A stretch of DNA of 64,000 nt from Gammaproteobacteria bacterium (GCA_017425245.1 JAFOOX010000019.1:1-64000); one strand, 5' to 3'; positions 33,386-41,971 are shown, numbered from the stretch's first letter. The notes: generated from the sequence alone by a model not told the origin. A program made the numbers and translations.

Positions 33386-33984
33386 GGCTGCACCAGCGCC
33401 AGCAACTGTTTAACGCCAGCGCGGATGGTGGCGGGCGGCAAGGGCTCCGGGTGGGCCAGACTGTGCAGCTGCAGCCAGCCGATGGTCACCATCAGTATGT
33501 TCTCGGCCAGTAATTCGCGCTGTGTCTGCTCCAGCTGCAGCCAGCCCAGCTCCTGCAACCGCTGCAGCGCCCGTTGGCCCAGTTGGCGTAGCTGGCTTAG
33601 CAATTTGGTCAGTGGCCGGCGAATGGCGCTATGGCCGAGGGCCGGGCCAGCCAGATCGCGCAGCACAAAGCGGTATTGATCGAGCAGGGTGAGCAGGCTG
33701 TGCAGATAGGGCCAATAGTCTTCGCCGCTCACCACCTCCTGTTCGAACTGCTGGCTCAGCCGTTGCAGCGCCAGCTCGCACTCCTGCATCAGGGCCCGCG
33801 CGATCTCGTCGCGGTTAGCAAAGTGGTAGTAGAGATTGCCGGGGCTGATCGCCAGCTCGCTGGTGATCGTCAGGGTGCTGACCTGATCAAAGCCCTGACG
33901 GTTGAAGGCGGCCAGGGAGAACTCCAGGATCCGCTCACGGTTACCCACCGCTGGCCCCGCCCAGCTGTTGCTGCAGGTAGCCAT
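33364..33984 (-). CDS. TetR-family transcriptional regulator
   Basis: 206 residues from ATG 33984, which has AGGA just upstream inside the preceding gene; a GTG at 33948 is an alternative. N-terminal helix-turn-helix: RERILEFSLAAFNRQGFDQVSTLTITSELAISPGNLYYHFANRDEI. The C-terminal part is the variable ligand domain. It is the last gene of the reductase-DUF2505-TetR operon and overlaps the DUF2505 gene by 44 bp and the facing hydrolase by 22 bp. It probably controls one or both halves of the lipid locus; the dyad at 36486-36498 is a candidate site. Confidence 0.9.
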   Translation of the reverse strand: MATCSNSWAGPAVGNRERILEFSLAAFNRQGFDQVSTLTITSELAISPGNLYYHFANRDEIARALMQECELALQRLSQQFEQEVVSGEDYWPYLHSLLTLLDQYRFVLRDLAGPALGHSAIRRPLTKLLSQLRQLGQRALQRLQELGWLQLEQTQRELLAENILMVTIGWLQLHSLAHPEPLPPATIRAGVKQLLALVQPYLTASG

Positions 33985-34441
33985 ATTCCTGCGCCATGGC
34001 CCGCTGGCAGTCGCCGGCCACGAACTTGACCAGGGTTGCCCCCAAGAGCGGCAGGCCGCTGCTGACGCTCAGTTCAATCTCGTTACGGCAACCTGTCGCT
34101 TCGTCCACCAGCCGTAACTGGCCGCTAATGGTGACCGGTACGCCACGGATCACCAGCTGCAGATCACAGCCGAGGCTGCCGTCCTCCAGGCTGTACCAGT
34201 GTTCCTGCTGCTCGACCCGGTTATAGCTGCCGAGCAGGCTTTTCAGCACTGCTGGCACCTCAGCCGGGACGTCGCGGCTCAGCTCAAGGTGGAAGCCATC
34301 GTCGCTATCGTCCGCCCGGCTGATGGCGATCTGGTGCGAACCGAGTGCCTCATATTTACAGCGGATCAGTTCGGGCTGGCAGAACCAGGGGTAAAGCTGG
34401 TCGATATCGACGCCGTAGTGATGACAGGCGCTGAGCTTCAT
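33941..34441 (-). CDS. DUF2505-like protein
   Basis: 166 residues starting MKLSACHHYGVDIDQLYPWF; the frame is open further upstream but that part overlaps the end of the reductase and lacks coding character. The pattern of an N-terminal beta strand, a helix (DIDQLYPWFCQPELIRCKYEALG), successive antiparallel strands and a long C-terminal helix (GATLVKFVAGDCQRAMAQEYGYL) is that of DUF2505, a START/SRPBCC-like hydrophobic-pocket fold. Such a pocket could carry a lipid between enzymes; no function is established. It is 13 bp after the reductase stop and overlaps the TetR gene. Confidence 0.7.
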   Translation of the reverse strand: MKLSACHHYGVDIDQLYPWFCQPELIRCKYEALGSHQIAISRADDSDDGFHLELSRDVPAEVPAVLKSLLGSYNRVEQQEHWYSLEDGSLGCDLQLVIRGVPVTISGQLRLVDEATGCRNEIELSVSSGLPLLGATLVKFVAGDCQRAMAQEYGYLQQQLGGASGG

Positions 34442-34454
34442 CGGTCGCCCTCCG

Positions 34455-36434
34455 TCACAGGTGAATGCCGCGCAGCAGAGCGGCAAAGGCCTGCATCTCG
34501 GCTGATGGCGGCTGCTGGCCATGAGGGGCATCGCCGTTGCCGGCGCTGTCGGGGAACATGCGGAAGCCACTGTTCATGATGATCTCGCCCAGACGTGGAA
34601 AGAGCGCATGGATGATGGCGCCGAAGATGCCGAGGCGGGTGGCGATGCGCTTGGGCTGGTCGATGATGGCGCGGGCCACCAGGGCCGCCGCTTCCTCCGG
34701 CTTGAGGGTGGGCACCGAGCGGTAGAGCTGCTGGGTGGGGGCGATCATCGGGGTTTCCACCAAGGGCATGTTGATGGTGGTGAACTTGATGTTGCGATCG
34801 GAGAACTCCGCCGCCGCGCAACGGGTAAAGGCCTCCAGCGCCGCCTTGGAGGCGACATAGGCGGAAAAGCGCGGGGCATTGGTGAGCACGCCGATGGAGG
34901 AGATGTTGATCACCTGGCCGCTCCCTTTGGCCAGCATCGCCGGTAACAGGCCGAGGGTCAGCTTGAGGGCGCCAAAGTAGTTGAGCTGCATGGTGCGCTG
35001 ATAGTCATGGAAACGGTCGAAGCTCTGCTCCACTGAGCGGCGGATGGAGCGGCCGGCGTTGTTGATCAGCAGATCGATACAGCCATGGCGTTCCAGCACC
35101 TGTTCCACCAGCAGCGCCACCGCATCGAGGTTGGAGAGATCGCAGGCGTGGATGTCCGCCTCGCCACCGCGTTCGGCCACTGCGGCCTGCATCCGCAATA
35201 GTTCATCGTGGGTGCGTGCCACCAGCACCAGCCGCACCCCGGCCGTGGCCAGCAGCAGCGCCGTGGCCTCGCCAATGCCGGAGGTGGCACCGGTGATCAG
35301 CACTACCTTGTCCGCCAGCAGGCCGCGCAGGCTGCGGTCGATAAAGAGATCCGGATCGAGATGGCGCTCCCAATAGTCCCAGATGGCCGGGGCATAGTGG
35401 TGGAGCCGTGGACATTCGATACCGCTGCCTTCCAGTGCCGTCAGGGTGTTGCTGCAGTCAAACTGGGTGGGCAGGTTGACGAAACGTAGCGCATCAGCGG
35501 GAATGCCGAGATCGCCGAGCAGCGCATGCAGCGCCCGCTGCACCGGCGGCAGCGAGGTCAGCAGCTGGCGCAGCTGCGCCGGCACCAGTGCCAGCAGGCG
35601 GGTGTCGAGGCGCAGCGCCATCTTCGGCGCATGGCCGGCATCGGCGAAGATGTTGATCACTTCACCGGCGGTAAAAGGGTGGGGATCGGTGAGGTGGTAG
35701 CAGAGGCGATCGCCCTCGGCGCGGTGGGCGATATGGTCCAGCGCCCGCGCCACGAAATCGACCGGCACTATGTTCAGCCGCCCCCCTTCAATCCCCAGGG
35801 TGGGCATCCAGCGCGGCAGAGCGTTGCGGATCTTCTGCAGCATCTTGAAGAAGTAGTAGGGCCCGTCAGCCCGATCGGCGGCACCCGTGTGTGAATCGCC
35901 AATCACCATGCCGGGGCGGTAGATGCGCCAGCGTAGCTGCTGCTCGTTGCGCACCAGCAGCTCGGCCTCATGTTTACTGCGCAGGTAGGGATGGTCGAGG
36001 TCAGTCGCTTCGCTCAGCATCGATTCGCGAAACCAGCCGGGATAGTGGCCAGCCACGGCAATGGAGGAGAGATGGTGGAAGCAGCCGACCTGCAGGTTGC
36101 GGGCCAGCGCCAGCACGTTGCGGGTGCCCTCAACATTGACCCGCTGGCACAGGTCGCCATCGGCGTTGAGATCGTAGATGGCGGCCAGATGAAACAGATG
36201 GTCGATGGTGCCACGCAGCTGCAGCAGCAAGGCGACATCGAGCCCGCAGTCAGTGAGGGTGATGTCGCCGCGTAGCAGCACCAGCCGTTGCGGCCAGCGT
36301 TGCGCTAACGGCTGCAGCCGCTGCTCGTCGGTGTCATGGGCGCAGAGCAGATAGATGGTGCCCGGCCGTTGTAACAGCTGTTCAAGCAGCTGGCGGCCGA
36401 TAAAACCGCCGCCTCCGGTGACCAGATAACCCAT
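34455..36434 (-). CDS. Fatty acyl-CoA/ACP reductase, alcohol-forming (Maqu_2220-like two-domain FAR)
   Basis: 659 residues, nearly the length of the Marinobacter enzyme Maqu_2220 (661) and matching its recalled sequence at many places. N-terminal reductase: TGGGGFIG (6-13), Y150/K154 in HPYLRSKHEAE, RIYRPGMVIGDS, NIVPVDFV. C-terminal SDR: TGATSGIG (381-388), NNAGRSIRR, Y526/K530 in SAYVASKAAL. Enzymes of this type reduce fatty acyl-CoA or acyl-ACP to aldehyde and on to fatty alcohol with NADPH. With WS/DGAT opposite, it completes wax ester synthesis. First gene of its operon; an operator-like dyad lies 50-65 bp upstream of the start. Similar two-domain proteins with other acyl substrates exist, so the exact substrate is open. 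Confidence 0.9.
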   Translation of the reverse strand: MGYLVTGGGGFIGRQLLEQLLQRPGTIYLLCAHDTDEQRLQPLAQRWPQRLVLLRGDITLTDCGLDVALLLQLRGTIDHLFHLAAIYDLNADGDLCQRVNVEGTRNVLALARNLQVGCFHHLSSIAVAGHYPGWFRESMLSEATDLDHPYLRSKHEAELLVRNEQQLRWRIYRPGMVIGDSHTGAADRADGPYYFFKMLQKIRNALPRWMPTLGIEGGRLNIVPVDFVARALDHIAHRAEGDRLCYHLTDPHPFTAGEVINIFADAGHAPKMALRLDTRLLALVPAQLRQLLTSLPPVQRALHALLGDLGIPADALRFVNLPTQFDCSNTLTALEGSGIECPRLHHYAPAIWDYWERHLDPDLFIDRSLRGLLADKVVLITGATSGIGEATALLLATAGVRLVLVARTHDELLRMQAAVAERGGEADIHACDLSNLDAVALLVEQVLERHGCIDLLINNAGRSIRRSVEQSFDRFHDYQRTMQLNYFGALKLTLGLLPAMLAKGSGQVINISSIGVLTNAPRFSAYVASKAALEAFTRCAAAEFSDRNIKFTTINMPLVETPMIAPTQQLYRSVPTLKPEEAAALVARAIIDQPKRIATRLGIFGAIIHALFPRLGEIIMNSGFRMFPDSAGNGDAPHGQQPPSAEMQAFAALLRGIHL

Positions 36435-36485
36435 CGCCGACCTCCCTGATCGTCAGCCTTGCTGGCGGCGCTGGTTCTAGTTTTG

Positions 36486-36498
36486 CTGGTCTAACCAG
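36486..36498 (-). promoter_or_regulatory. Dyad upstream of the fatty-acyl reductase, possible FadR- or TetR-type operator
   Basis: On the - strand it reads CTGGTTAGACCAG. It resembles the TGGTCNGACCA core recalled for FadR, with one mismatch, and is also a plausible TetR-type dyad. It sits 52-64 bp before the reductase ATG. Which protein binds it cannot be decided from the sequence. Confidence 0.4.
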
Positions 36499-36571
36499 TA
36501 ATGCCAGTGCGCCGGCAAAAAACCTTGCTGGGATCAAAATGGACGGCGGCGACGGCCGTTGGCGGTGGCGG

Positions 36572-38392
36572 TTAACGCAGCTCGCCGGGGCGCAGACGGT
36601 CGTCGCTGGAGGCAGGGGCTTCGGTGTGCAGTAGCAGGTTACGCGGCTGCGGTGTCAGACTGGGGTCGAGGTTATCGAGCCAGCTGGCGCCGCTGCGCAG
36701 CGGTGTTGGTGGTGGCAGACGGTCCAGCAGGCTGGCCGGCTCGGCAGCGGGCAGGATCTGCTCGGCCACCCACAGCGCCCGTTCGCGCACGCCGGTTTCA
36801 GTAATGCGGCCGCGCTGGCCCCACTGCACCTGATAGTCGCTGGCGCGGGGCGATTCGACCTGAGGCTGGTCGGTAACCGCCACATCGCGGCGGACGCCCA
36901 GGCGGCTGCTCATCATCAGCTCTTCAAACAGCATCGCCAGATCTTCGTACTGGGTGTTGTAGTTGTAGTAATCGTTGGCGCCGTCGCTGGCGAACTCGCT
37001 GCTGATGGCGTCGGGCTGCAGCGCCCGCTGGCTATCGCTGCTGCTGGCGCCACGGAAGGAGATGGCGGCCAGTTCGCGCAGCAAGTTGCTGGCCAGCGGC
37101 AGCTCGCGGCGCAGCTGGTTCGACAGTCGCTGGTCGGCCAGCGCCGTGGCTGCCTGCAGGGCGCTCTGGTTGAGGCTCAGCTCTTGGCGGGCCAGCGGCG
37201 GGAAAAAGTCATTGGCGTGGGCCAGTTCGTGGTAGAGCAGAAAAGCCAGCGCTGGCTCAAGTTCGTCCAAGTCTCGATCTAGCCGTTCGCTGCGCGGTCG
37301 GCGGACAAAGGCATAGTCGTTGTCGCGGGTGTAACGCCACAGCATGTCGAAGGCCAGCTCTTTGCCGAAATCACTGCGGTAATCGGGCTGCTCGTTGACC
37401 AGATCGCGCTCATGGGCCAGCCGCCACAGGTAGTCACCATCCAGATAGATGGCGCCGGTGGCGCTCCAGTAGAAGGACGGGCGGATATCGCTGCTGATGA
37501 CAATGCCGGTCACCGCCCCGAGCAGGGCGCGGAAGTCGCCATGGGGGTCTTTGGTGAGGAGAAACTCACGCAGCGCGTCACCCATCCAGCGATGGGAAAC
37601 CACCACCCGTGCCATCACTTCGTCGACGCTGGGCACGCTGCCGTCCATGTCGAGCAGCGGCAGGCTAGTCAGCGGGCAACTGCGGATCAGCTGGTTGCTG
37701 TAGAGGCAGGGGGCCAGCACGGCGGCATAGGGGCTGCTGTTATTCCAGGCGCTGACGCTGGTCAGGGGTTCATCAAAGTAGCTGCCATCAGCAGGGGGCA
37801 AGGCGTCACTGGCGATTACCAAGATCTGGTCTGAGTAGCGCTCGCCGTCAATGAGGGCGCTGACCTCAAAGTGCAGCTGCTGGCTGCTGCTCACCTGTGG
37901 CAGCTGAATGAAGGCTAGCGGGCCATCGCCGCTCAGGATTGCGCTGGGACCGCCGGTTTGCTGCCACTGCCAGTCGCTGGCGTCACCTGTGACGCTGGCG
38001 CGCAGCGACAGGCGTGAGCCGCCCGGTTGGATGCGGTCGCGGCGGGCGCTGATCCGCGCATTGTCGTTAACCTCAAACTGATATTCGCTGCTGTCGCCAG
38101 CACTGTTGGTGGCGCGAAAGCGGTAAACGCCGCTGGCCGGCAGATCAATCGCTAGTAACGAGTCGTGCCAGTTGGCGCTGACTACCGTTGGGCCATCCAG
38201 CTGTTGCCAGTTGACCGGTTGATCAGCCAGCAGGGCAATAGCGCCGCCAGCGCCAGGCTGTTGGTCGATCAACTGCAACTCCGGCGGGTTGGTATCAGGC
38301 TGCGGCGTGCTGTCACCGCCACCGCCACCGCAAGCCGCTAGCAGTGGCAGCAGCAGCCAGAAGAGACCCTTAAGGGCGCGGCGCAGGTTCAT
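36572..38392 (-). CDS. Lipoprotein with HExxH metalloprotease-like motif, function unknown
   Basis: About 606 residues from MNLRRALKGLFWLLLPLLAAC (lipobox LAAC), starting inside the end of the upstream DUF2069 gene. A GGGGGDS linker is followed by two immunoglobulin/PKD-like beta modules (about 30-210), then an alpha-rich catalytic-looking domain with HELAH (from about residue 388). A glutamate as third zinc ligand is not certain. The C-terminal segment YNTQYEDLAMLFEELMMSSRLG is distinctive. I do not recognise a named family. It may be a membrane-anchored envelope protease or a structural relative that has lost activity. DUF2069, arsC-like and bepA lie directly upstream on the same strand. 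Confidence 0.8.
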   Translation of the reverse strand: MNLRRALKGLFWLLLPLLAACGGGGGDSTPQPDTNPPELQLIDQQPGAGGAIALLADQPVNWQQLDGPTVVSANWHDSLLAIDLPASGVYRFRATNSAGDSSEYQFEVNDNARISARRDRIQPGGSRLSLRASVTGDASDWQWQQTGGPSAILSGDGPLAFIQLPQVSSSQQLHFEVSALIDGERYSDQILVIASDALPPADGSYFDEPLTSVSAWNNSSPYAAVLAPCLYSNQLIRSCPLTSLPLLDMDGSVPSVDEVMARVVVSHRWMGDALREFLLTKDPHGDFRALLGAVTGIVISSDIRPSFYWSATGAIYLDGDYLWRLAHERDLVNEQPDYRSDFGKELAFDMLWRYTRDNDYAFVRRPRSERLDRDLDELEPALAFLLYHELAHANDFFPPLARQELSLNQSALQAATALADQRLSNQLRRELPLASNLLRELAAISFRGASSSDSQRALQPDAISSEFASDGANDYYNYNTQYEDLAMLFEELMMSSRLGVRRDVAVTDQPQVESPRASDYQVQWGQRGRITETGVRERALWVAEQILPAAEPASLLDRLPPPTPLRSGASWLDNLDPSLTPQPRNLLLHTEAPASSDDRLRPGELR

Positions 38393-38780
38393 CGTCATCC
38401 AGCCCCAATACCGCATTGGCAGCGCTGCCGTGGTGACGACGGTAGCGCGAAGCGAAGCGGGTGTAGTAAGAGGTGAGCAGTAGCGTGGAGAGCGCCAACA
38501 GCCCTTCGATAAAGCCGTCAAGCCGCATTTCAGGATTGATCCAGGCCAAGATCACGGCGTGGCCGAGATAGGGGATGACGATGAAGTTGCTCCAGGCGAA
38601 GGTGTAGATGCGACCACGCAGAATACCCCACAGCGGTAGCCATAAGGGCAACCAGCCAATGGCCAGCCCCAGCCAGTTGGGCAGACCGTCACGACACAGC
38701 CATAACCCCATCCAAGTAAACAGGGCGAGGTAGCTGGCGGTGGCTAATCGGCGCCAGCGCAGCAACTCTTGGGCGGTCAT
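38370..38780 (-). CDS. DUF2069 inner-membrane protein
   Basis: 136 residues with three or four membrane spans (LATASYLALFTWMGLWL, WLGLAIGWLPLWLPLWGI, FIEGLLALSTLLLTSYYTRF). The NFIVIPYLGHAVILAW segment is typical of DUF2069. Function unknown. It overlaps the arsC-like gene by 4 bp and the downstream lipoprotein gene by about 23 bp. Confidence 0.85.
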   Translation of the reverse strand: MTAQELLRWRRLATASYLALFTWMGLWLCRDGLPNWLGLAIGWLPLWLPLWGILRGRIYTFAWSNFIVIPYLGHAVILAWINPEMRLDGFIEGLLALSTLLLTSYYTRFASRYRRHHGSAANAVLGLDDDEPAPRP

Positions 38781-39145
38781 GGCAGTAGCTCCAAAACCCG
38801 CTCCGGTGGCCGCGCCACCACCGCCTTGTCGCCGGCTACGGCGATAGGGCGCTCCAGCAGGCGTGGATGGGCAACCAGCGCATCCAGCAGTGCCTGCTCA
38901 TCGTTGATACTGGCCAAGTTAAGCACTTTGTACTCATCCTCTTTGGTGCGCATCAGTTCCCGTACCGAGGCCACGCCGGTCAGCCGTACCAAAGCTTCGA
39001 GGGTGGCGCGCTCGGGGGGCTGGTCCAGATAGGGGATGATGTTGGGCTCGACACCGCGCTCCCGCACCAGCTCAAGGGCGCAGCGGGATTTGGAGCAGCG
39101 CGGGTTGTGATAAAGGGTGATGTCGATTAGAGGTTCCTGAGCCAT
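38777..39145 (-). CDS. yfgD: ArsC-family reductase (YfgD type)
   Basis: 122 residues: thioredoxin-like ArsC fold with the reactive Cys in YHNPRCSKSR and the RPIAV loop with its oxyanion-binding arginine. Glutaredoxin-coupled arsenate reductases share this motif, but the YfgD branch beside bepA is not linked to arsenic and no ars genes are nearby, so arsenate activity is doubtful. Overlaps the end of bepA by 19 bp, the same neighbour as in E. coli. Confidence 0.85.
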   Translation of the reverse strand: MAQEPLIDITLYHNPRCSKSRCALELVRERGVEPNIIPYLDQPPERATLEALVRLTGVASVRELMRTKEDEYKVLNLASINDEQALLDALVAHPRLLERPIAVAGDKAVVARPPERVLELLP

Positions 39146-40593
39146 TGCTCCTGCTCCTTAAACTGGAGGATTCGGGCTTCGATGCGTAGCTGTTCGACAG
39201 CGTTGTCGCCGTACAAGCTGTGAGCGGTTTGCAGAGCTTCGATCGCCTGCGGAAAGTTGCCAACCAACCCCAGCCGTTCGGCGCGAATCTGTTGGCGACG
39301 TGGTTCCTGGTTGAGTTTGGCGTAGCAGGTCTCCAGCATACCCAGCACCAGATCATCAACCTCGCGCTCCTGCTGGTAACGTTCCAACAGCGTCAATGCA
39401 GGCTGGTGTTGACCACGGGTAATCAACAGGTTGGCGAGATTGATGGTGATGACGTTGTTGTGGGGACGCAGTCTGGCCGCTTCCTCAAGCAGTTGCTGGG
39501 CCAGGTCGTAATCGCGCGAACCGGTGGCGATGTCGCTCAGGGTATCGAGGTAAAAGAGGTTGTCTGGTTGGGTCTTGAGCATTGGCAGCAGCAGCGCCTT
39601 GGCTTCCTCGTAGCGCTTGGCATCGGTGAGGGCCAGCGCCAGCGCATAAGGGGTGGCACTGCCAAAAGGGCGCTCACCGCGGGCTTGCTGTTCGCTCAGT
39701 CGTTTGACCAGTTCCTCGGCCTTTTTGCCGCCGTAGCGCACCACCACCCGCGCCCGCGCCAGCTGGAACAGCGGCTCATCGTGGGGCGGCTGGCGGGCAA
39801 AGTCTGCCGCCCGGTTACGGCTGTCGGTGATGCGCGATTCGGTCAGCGGGTGGGTCAGCAACATCTGCGGCGGCTTGCTGGCAAAACGGTACTGGGCTGC
39901 CATCTTGGTGAAGAAATCTGGCATGCCCCAAGCGTCGAAACCAGCGGCGGTGAGCATGCGCATGCCCAACCGGTCAGCTTCCTGCTCGTGCAGTCGGGTG
40001 AAGTTAATGCTTGATTGCTGACTGGCTGCCATGGTCGCTGACATGCCGGCCATCCCCGCCATACCCGCGCCTGGTGCGGCCACCGCCAGCAGAATCGACC
40101 CTAACACCCCGGCAACGGTGAGCGGTGTGTTGCGTTCCTGCTCGGCGATCATGCGCGCCAGATGGCGCTGGGTAACGTGGGCAATTTCATGAGCCAGCAC
40201 CGAGGCCAGTTGACTCTCTTGGTCGGCGTGCAGGAACAGCCCGGTATGGATGCCGACATGGCCGCCAAAGAAGGCGAAGGCATTGATTTCGGGGTTGTTG
40301 ATGACGAAAAAGTGGAAGCGGTGATCGAGGCGATCAGCGTGACGCAGCAGCTGGTAGCCGAGGTCCGAGACATAATCGGTCAGCACCGGGTCTTGGATAA
40401 TCGGGGCGCTGGCGCGCAGCTGCATCATGTAGGCAGCACCGTACTCCCGCTCTTTGTCCAGTGACAGCGAATCGACCGCTGCAGTACCGATATCGGGCAG
40501 GGTGTTGCTGGCATGAACGGGAGCGGGCAGGGCGACAAGGACACTCAGGGCGAGCGCCAAAGGGCGAGCCCGCAAAAACGTGCGAATCGTCAC
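39127..40593 (-). CDS. bepA: BepA-like M48 metalloprotease/chaperone with TPR domain
   Basis: 488 residues. Signal peptide ending PVHA; zinc motif HEIAH (H135, H139) followed by a glycine- and alanine-rich membrane-facing loop (APGAGMAGMAGMSATMA) and EQEADRLGM supplying the third ligand. The C-terminal half is TPR repeats. BepA is periplasmic and either helps fold or degrades LptD and other outer-membrane proteins at the BAM complex. First gene of bepA-yfgD-DUF2069-lipoprotein; divergent from tusA-like. Confidence 0.93.
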   Translation of the reverse strand: MTIRTFLRARPLALALSVLVALPAPVHASNTLPDIGTAAVDSLSLDKEREYGAAYMMQLRASAPIIQDPVLTDYVSDLGYQLLRHADRLDHRFHFFVINNPEINAFAFFGGHVGIHTGLFLHADQESQLASVLAHEIAHVTQRHLARMIAEQERNTPLTVAGVLGSILLAVAAPGAGMAGMAGMSATMAASQQSSINFTRLHEQEADRLGMRMLTAAGFDAWGMPDFFTKMAAQYRFASKPPQMLLTHPLTESRITDSRNRAADFARQPPHDEPLFQLARARVVVRYGGKKAEELVKRLSEQQARGERPFGSATPYALALALTDAKRYEEAKALLLPMLKTQPDNLFYLDTLSDIATGSRDYDLAQQLLEEAARLRPHNNVITINLANLLITRGQHQPALTLLERYQQEREVDDLVLGMLETCYAKLNQEPRRQQIRAERLGLVGNFPQAIEALQTAHSLYGDNAVEQLRIEARILQFKEQEQWLRNL

Positions 40594-40643
40594 TCAGTAA
40601 ACCATCTGGTAAGCTGCTGGGCCTAAATTAGCCGGTTGTCGGG

Positions 40644-40895
40644 ATGAAGTCCATGTGTGCGCCTGCCAGCTATGACTGGCGCGGTTTGCGCTGTCCGCTC
40701 GTGCTGGTACAACTCAAAATGGCGCTGTCGGCGCATGAAGGCTGGGCACAACTTGATGATATGGCATCAGTTGCTGATCTTTGCCGCTATCTGCGCCGAC
40801 GTCGCATTGGCTTTGTTGTGAGTACCGTGGATGGTTACTGGTGGCTCTCCTGGCATGGTGCGGCTAACCCTTCTTTACAGGAGAAACGGTTTTGA
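40644..40895 (+). CDS. TusA/SirA-family sulfur-carrier-like protein
   Basis: 83 residues. The family signature is present as YDWRGLRCPLVLVQLKMAL with the reactive Cys-Pro retained. TusA relays persulfide sulfur to tRNA thiolation; this divergent member may serve another sulfur transfer. The stop overlaps the next gene's start (TGATG), coupling it to the AI-2E-type permease. Confidence 0.8.
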   Translation: MKSMCAPASYDWRGLRCPLVLVQLKMALSAHEGWAQLDDMASVADLCRYLRRRRIGFVVSTVDGYWWLSWHGAANPSLQEKRF

Positions 40896-41968
40896 TGTTT
40901 GAGGTCTTCATCAGTTGGTACCAGCGCCGCTTCAGTGATCCGGCTGCCATTACCCTAGCGGCACTGCTGGCTGGCGGGTTTATCCTGTTATGGCTGTTCG
41001 GCAATATTCTGATGCCGTTGCTGATCGCCTTGGTGCTCGCCTATCTGTGTGATGGCACGGTCAATCTGCTGGAACGTTGGCACTGTCCGCGTAGCCTCGG
41101 CGCCACTCTGGTCGCTTCGGCCATCATCGGGCTGATGCTGCTCGGCTTGCTGGTGTTGATGCCGTTACTTTGGCAACAGGGCACGACACTGGTTAACGAG
41201 TTCCCTAATATGCTGGCCCAGCTGAAGATTTTTCTGCTGAACCTGTTGGAGCGTTATCCTGACACCATCAGTCAGGCGCAGATCGACCTGCTGGTTGACA
41301 GCTTGCGTACCCGGCTGCTGGCGGTTGGTGAGGTTGTGCTGTCGGCATCGCTGGGGTCACTGCTGTCGCTGGTGGCTATTCTGGTTTACGCCATCCTGGT
41401 GCCGTTACTGCTGTTTTTTCTGCTGAAAGACAAGCGGGCCCTGATCACCTCGCTCAAGCGTTACCTGCCGGCCAACCGTCAGCTGGCTGAGCGGGTGATG
41501 GCCGAGATGAATCAGCAGGTGATGAACTATGTGCGCGGCAAAGTGCTGGAGATCGTCATTATCGGTGTCGCCAGTTACCTGCTGTTCTGGATCTTTGGAC
41601 TCAACTACGCAGTGTTGCTGGCAGTAGCAGTGGGGTTGAGTGTCCTTATCCCCTATATCGGCGCCACCGTGGTGACCATTCCGGTGGTGCTGGTGGCGCT
41701 GTTTCAGTGGGGTATCTCTCCGGAATTCTGGTACGTGGTGGGCGGCTATCTGATCATTCAGGTGCTTGATGGCAATGTGCTGGTGCCCGTTCTTTTCTCT
41801 GAGGCGGTCAACCTGCACCCGGTGGCGATCATTGTGGCGGTACTGTTTTTCGGCGGCATATGGGGCTTTTGGGGGGTGTTTTTTGCCATCCCGCTGGCCA
41901 CGCTCGTCAAGGCCGTGGTCAATGCTTGGCCGACCTCCCGTAGCAACGAGACGTCGGCTAGCGTCTGA
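40895..41968 (+). CDS. AI-2E family transporter (PerM-like permease)
   Basis: About 357 residues with seven or eight membrane spans (TLAALLAGGFILLWLFGNILMPLLIALVLAYL at the start). The ARYLP-like region SLKRYLPANRQLAERVMAEMN and IGATVVTIPVVLVALFQWG are typical of the AI-2E transporter family. Substrate unknown; family members include autoinducer-2 exporters and Na/H antiporters. AGGAG at 40879-40883 precedes the ATG at 40895. Confidence 0.88.
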   Translation: MFEVFISWYQRRFSDPAAITLAALLAGGFILLWLFGNILMPLLIALVLAYLCDGTVNLLERWHCPRSLGATLVASAIIGLMLLGLLVLMPLLWQQGTTLVNEFPNMLAQLKIFLLNLLERYPDTISQAQIDLLVDSLRTRLLAVGEVVLSASLGSLLSLVAILVYAILVPLLLFFLLKDKRALITSLKRYLPANRQLAERVMAEMNQQVMNYVRGKVLEIVIIGVASYLLFWIFGLNYAVLLAVAVGLSVLIPYIGATVVTIPVVLVALFQWGISPEFWYVVGGYLIIQVLDGNVLVPVLFSEAVNLHPVAIIVAVLFFGGIWGFWGVFFAIPLATLVKAVVNAWPTSRSNETSASV

Positions 41969-41971
41969 GCG

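Noticed and set aside
38777..39145. Arsenic resistance
   Set aside because: The ArsC-type fold is real, but this is the YfgD branch beside bepA; no arsB, arsR or arsH is nearby.
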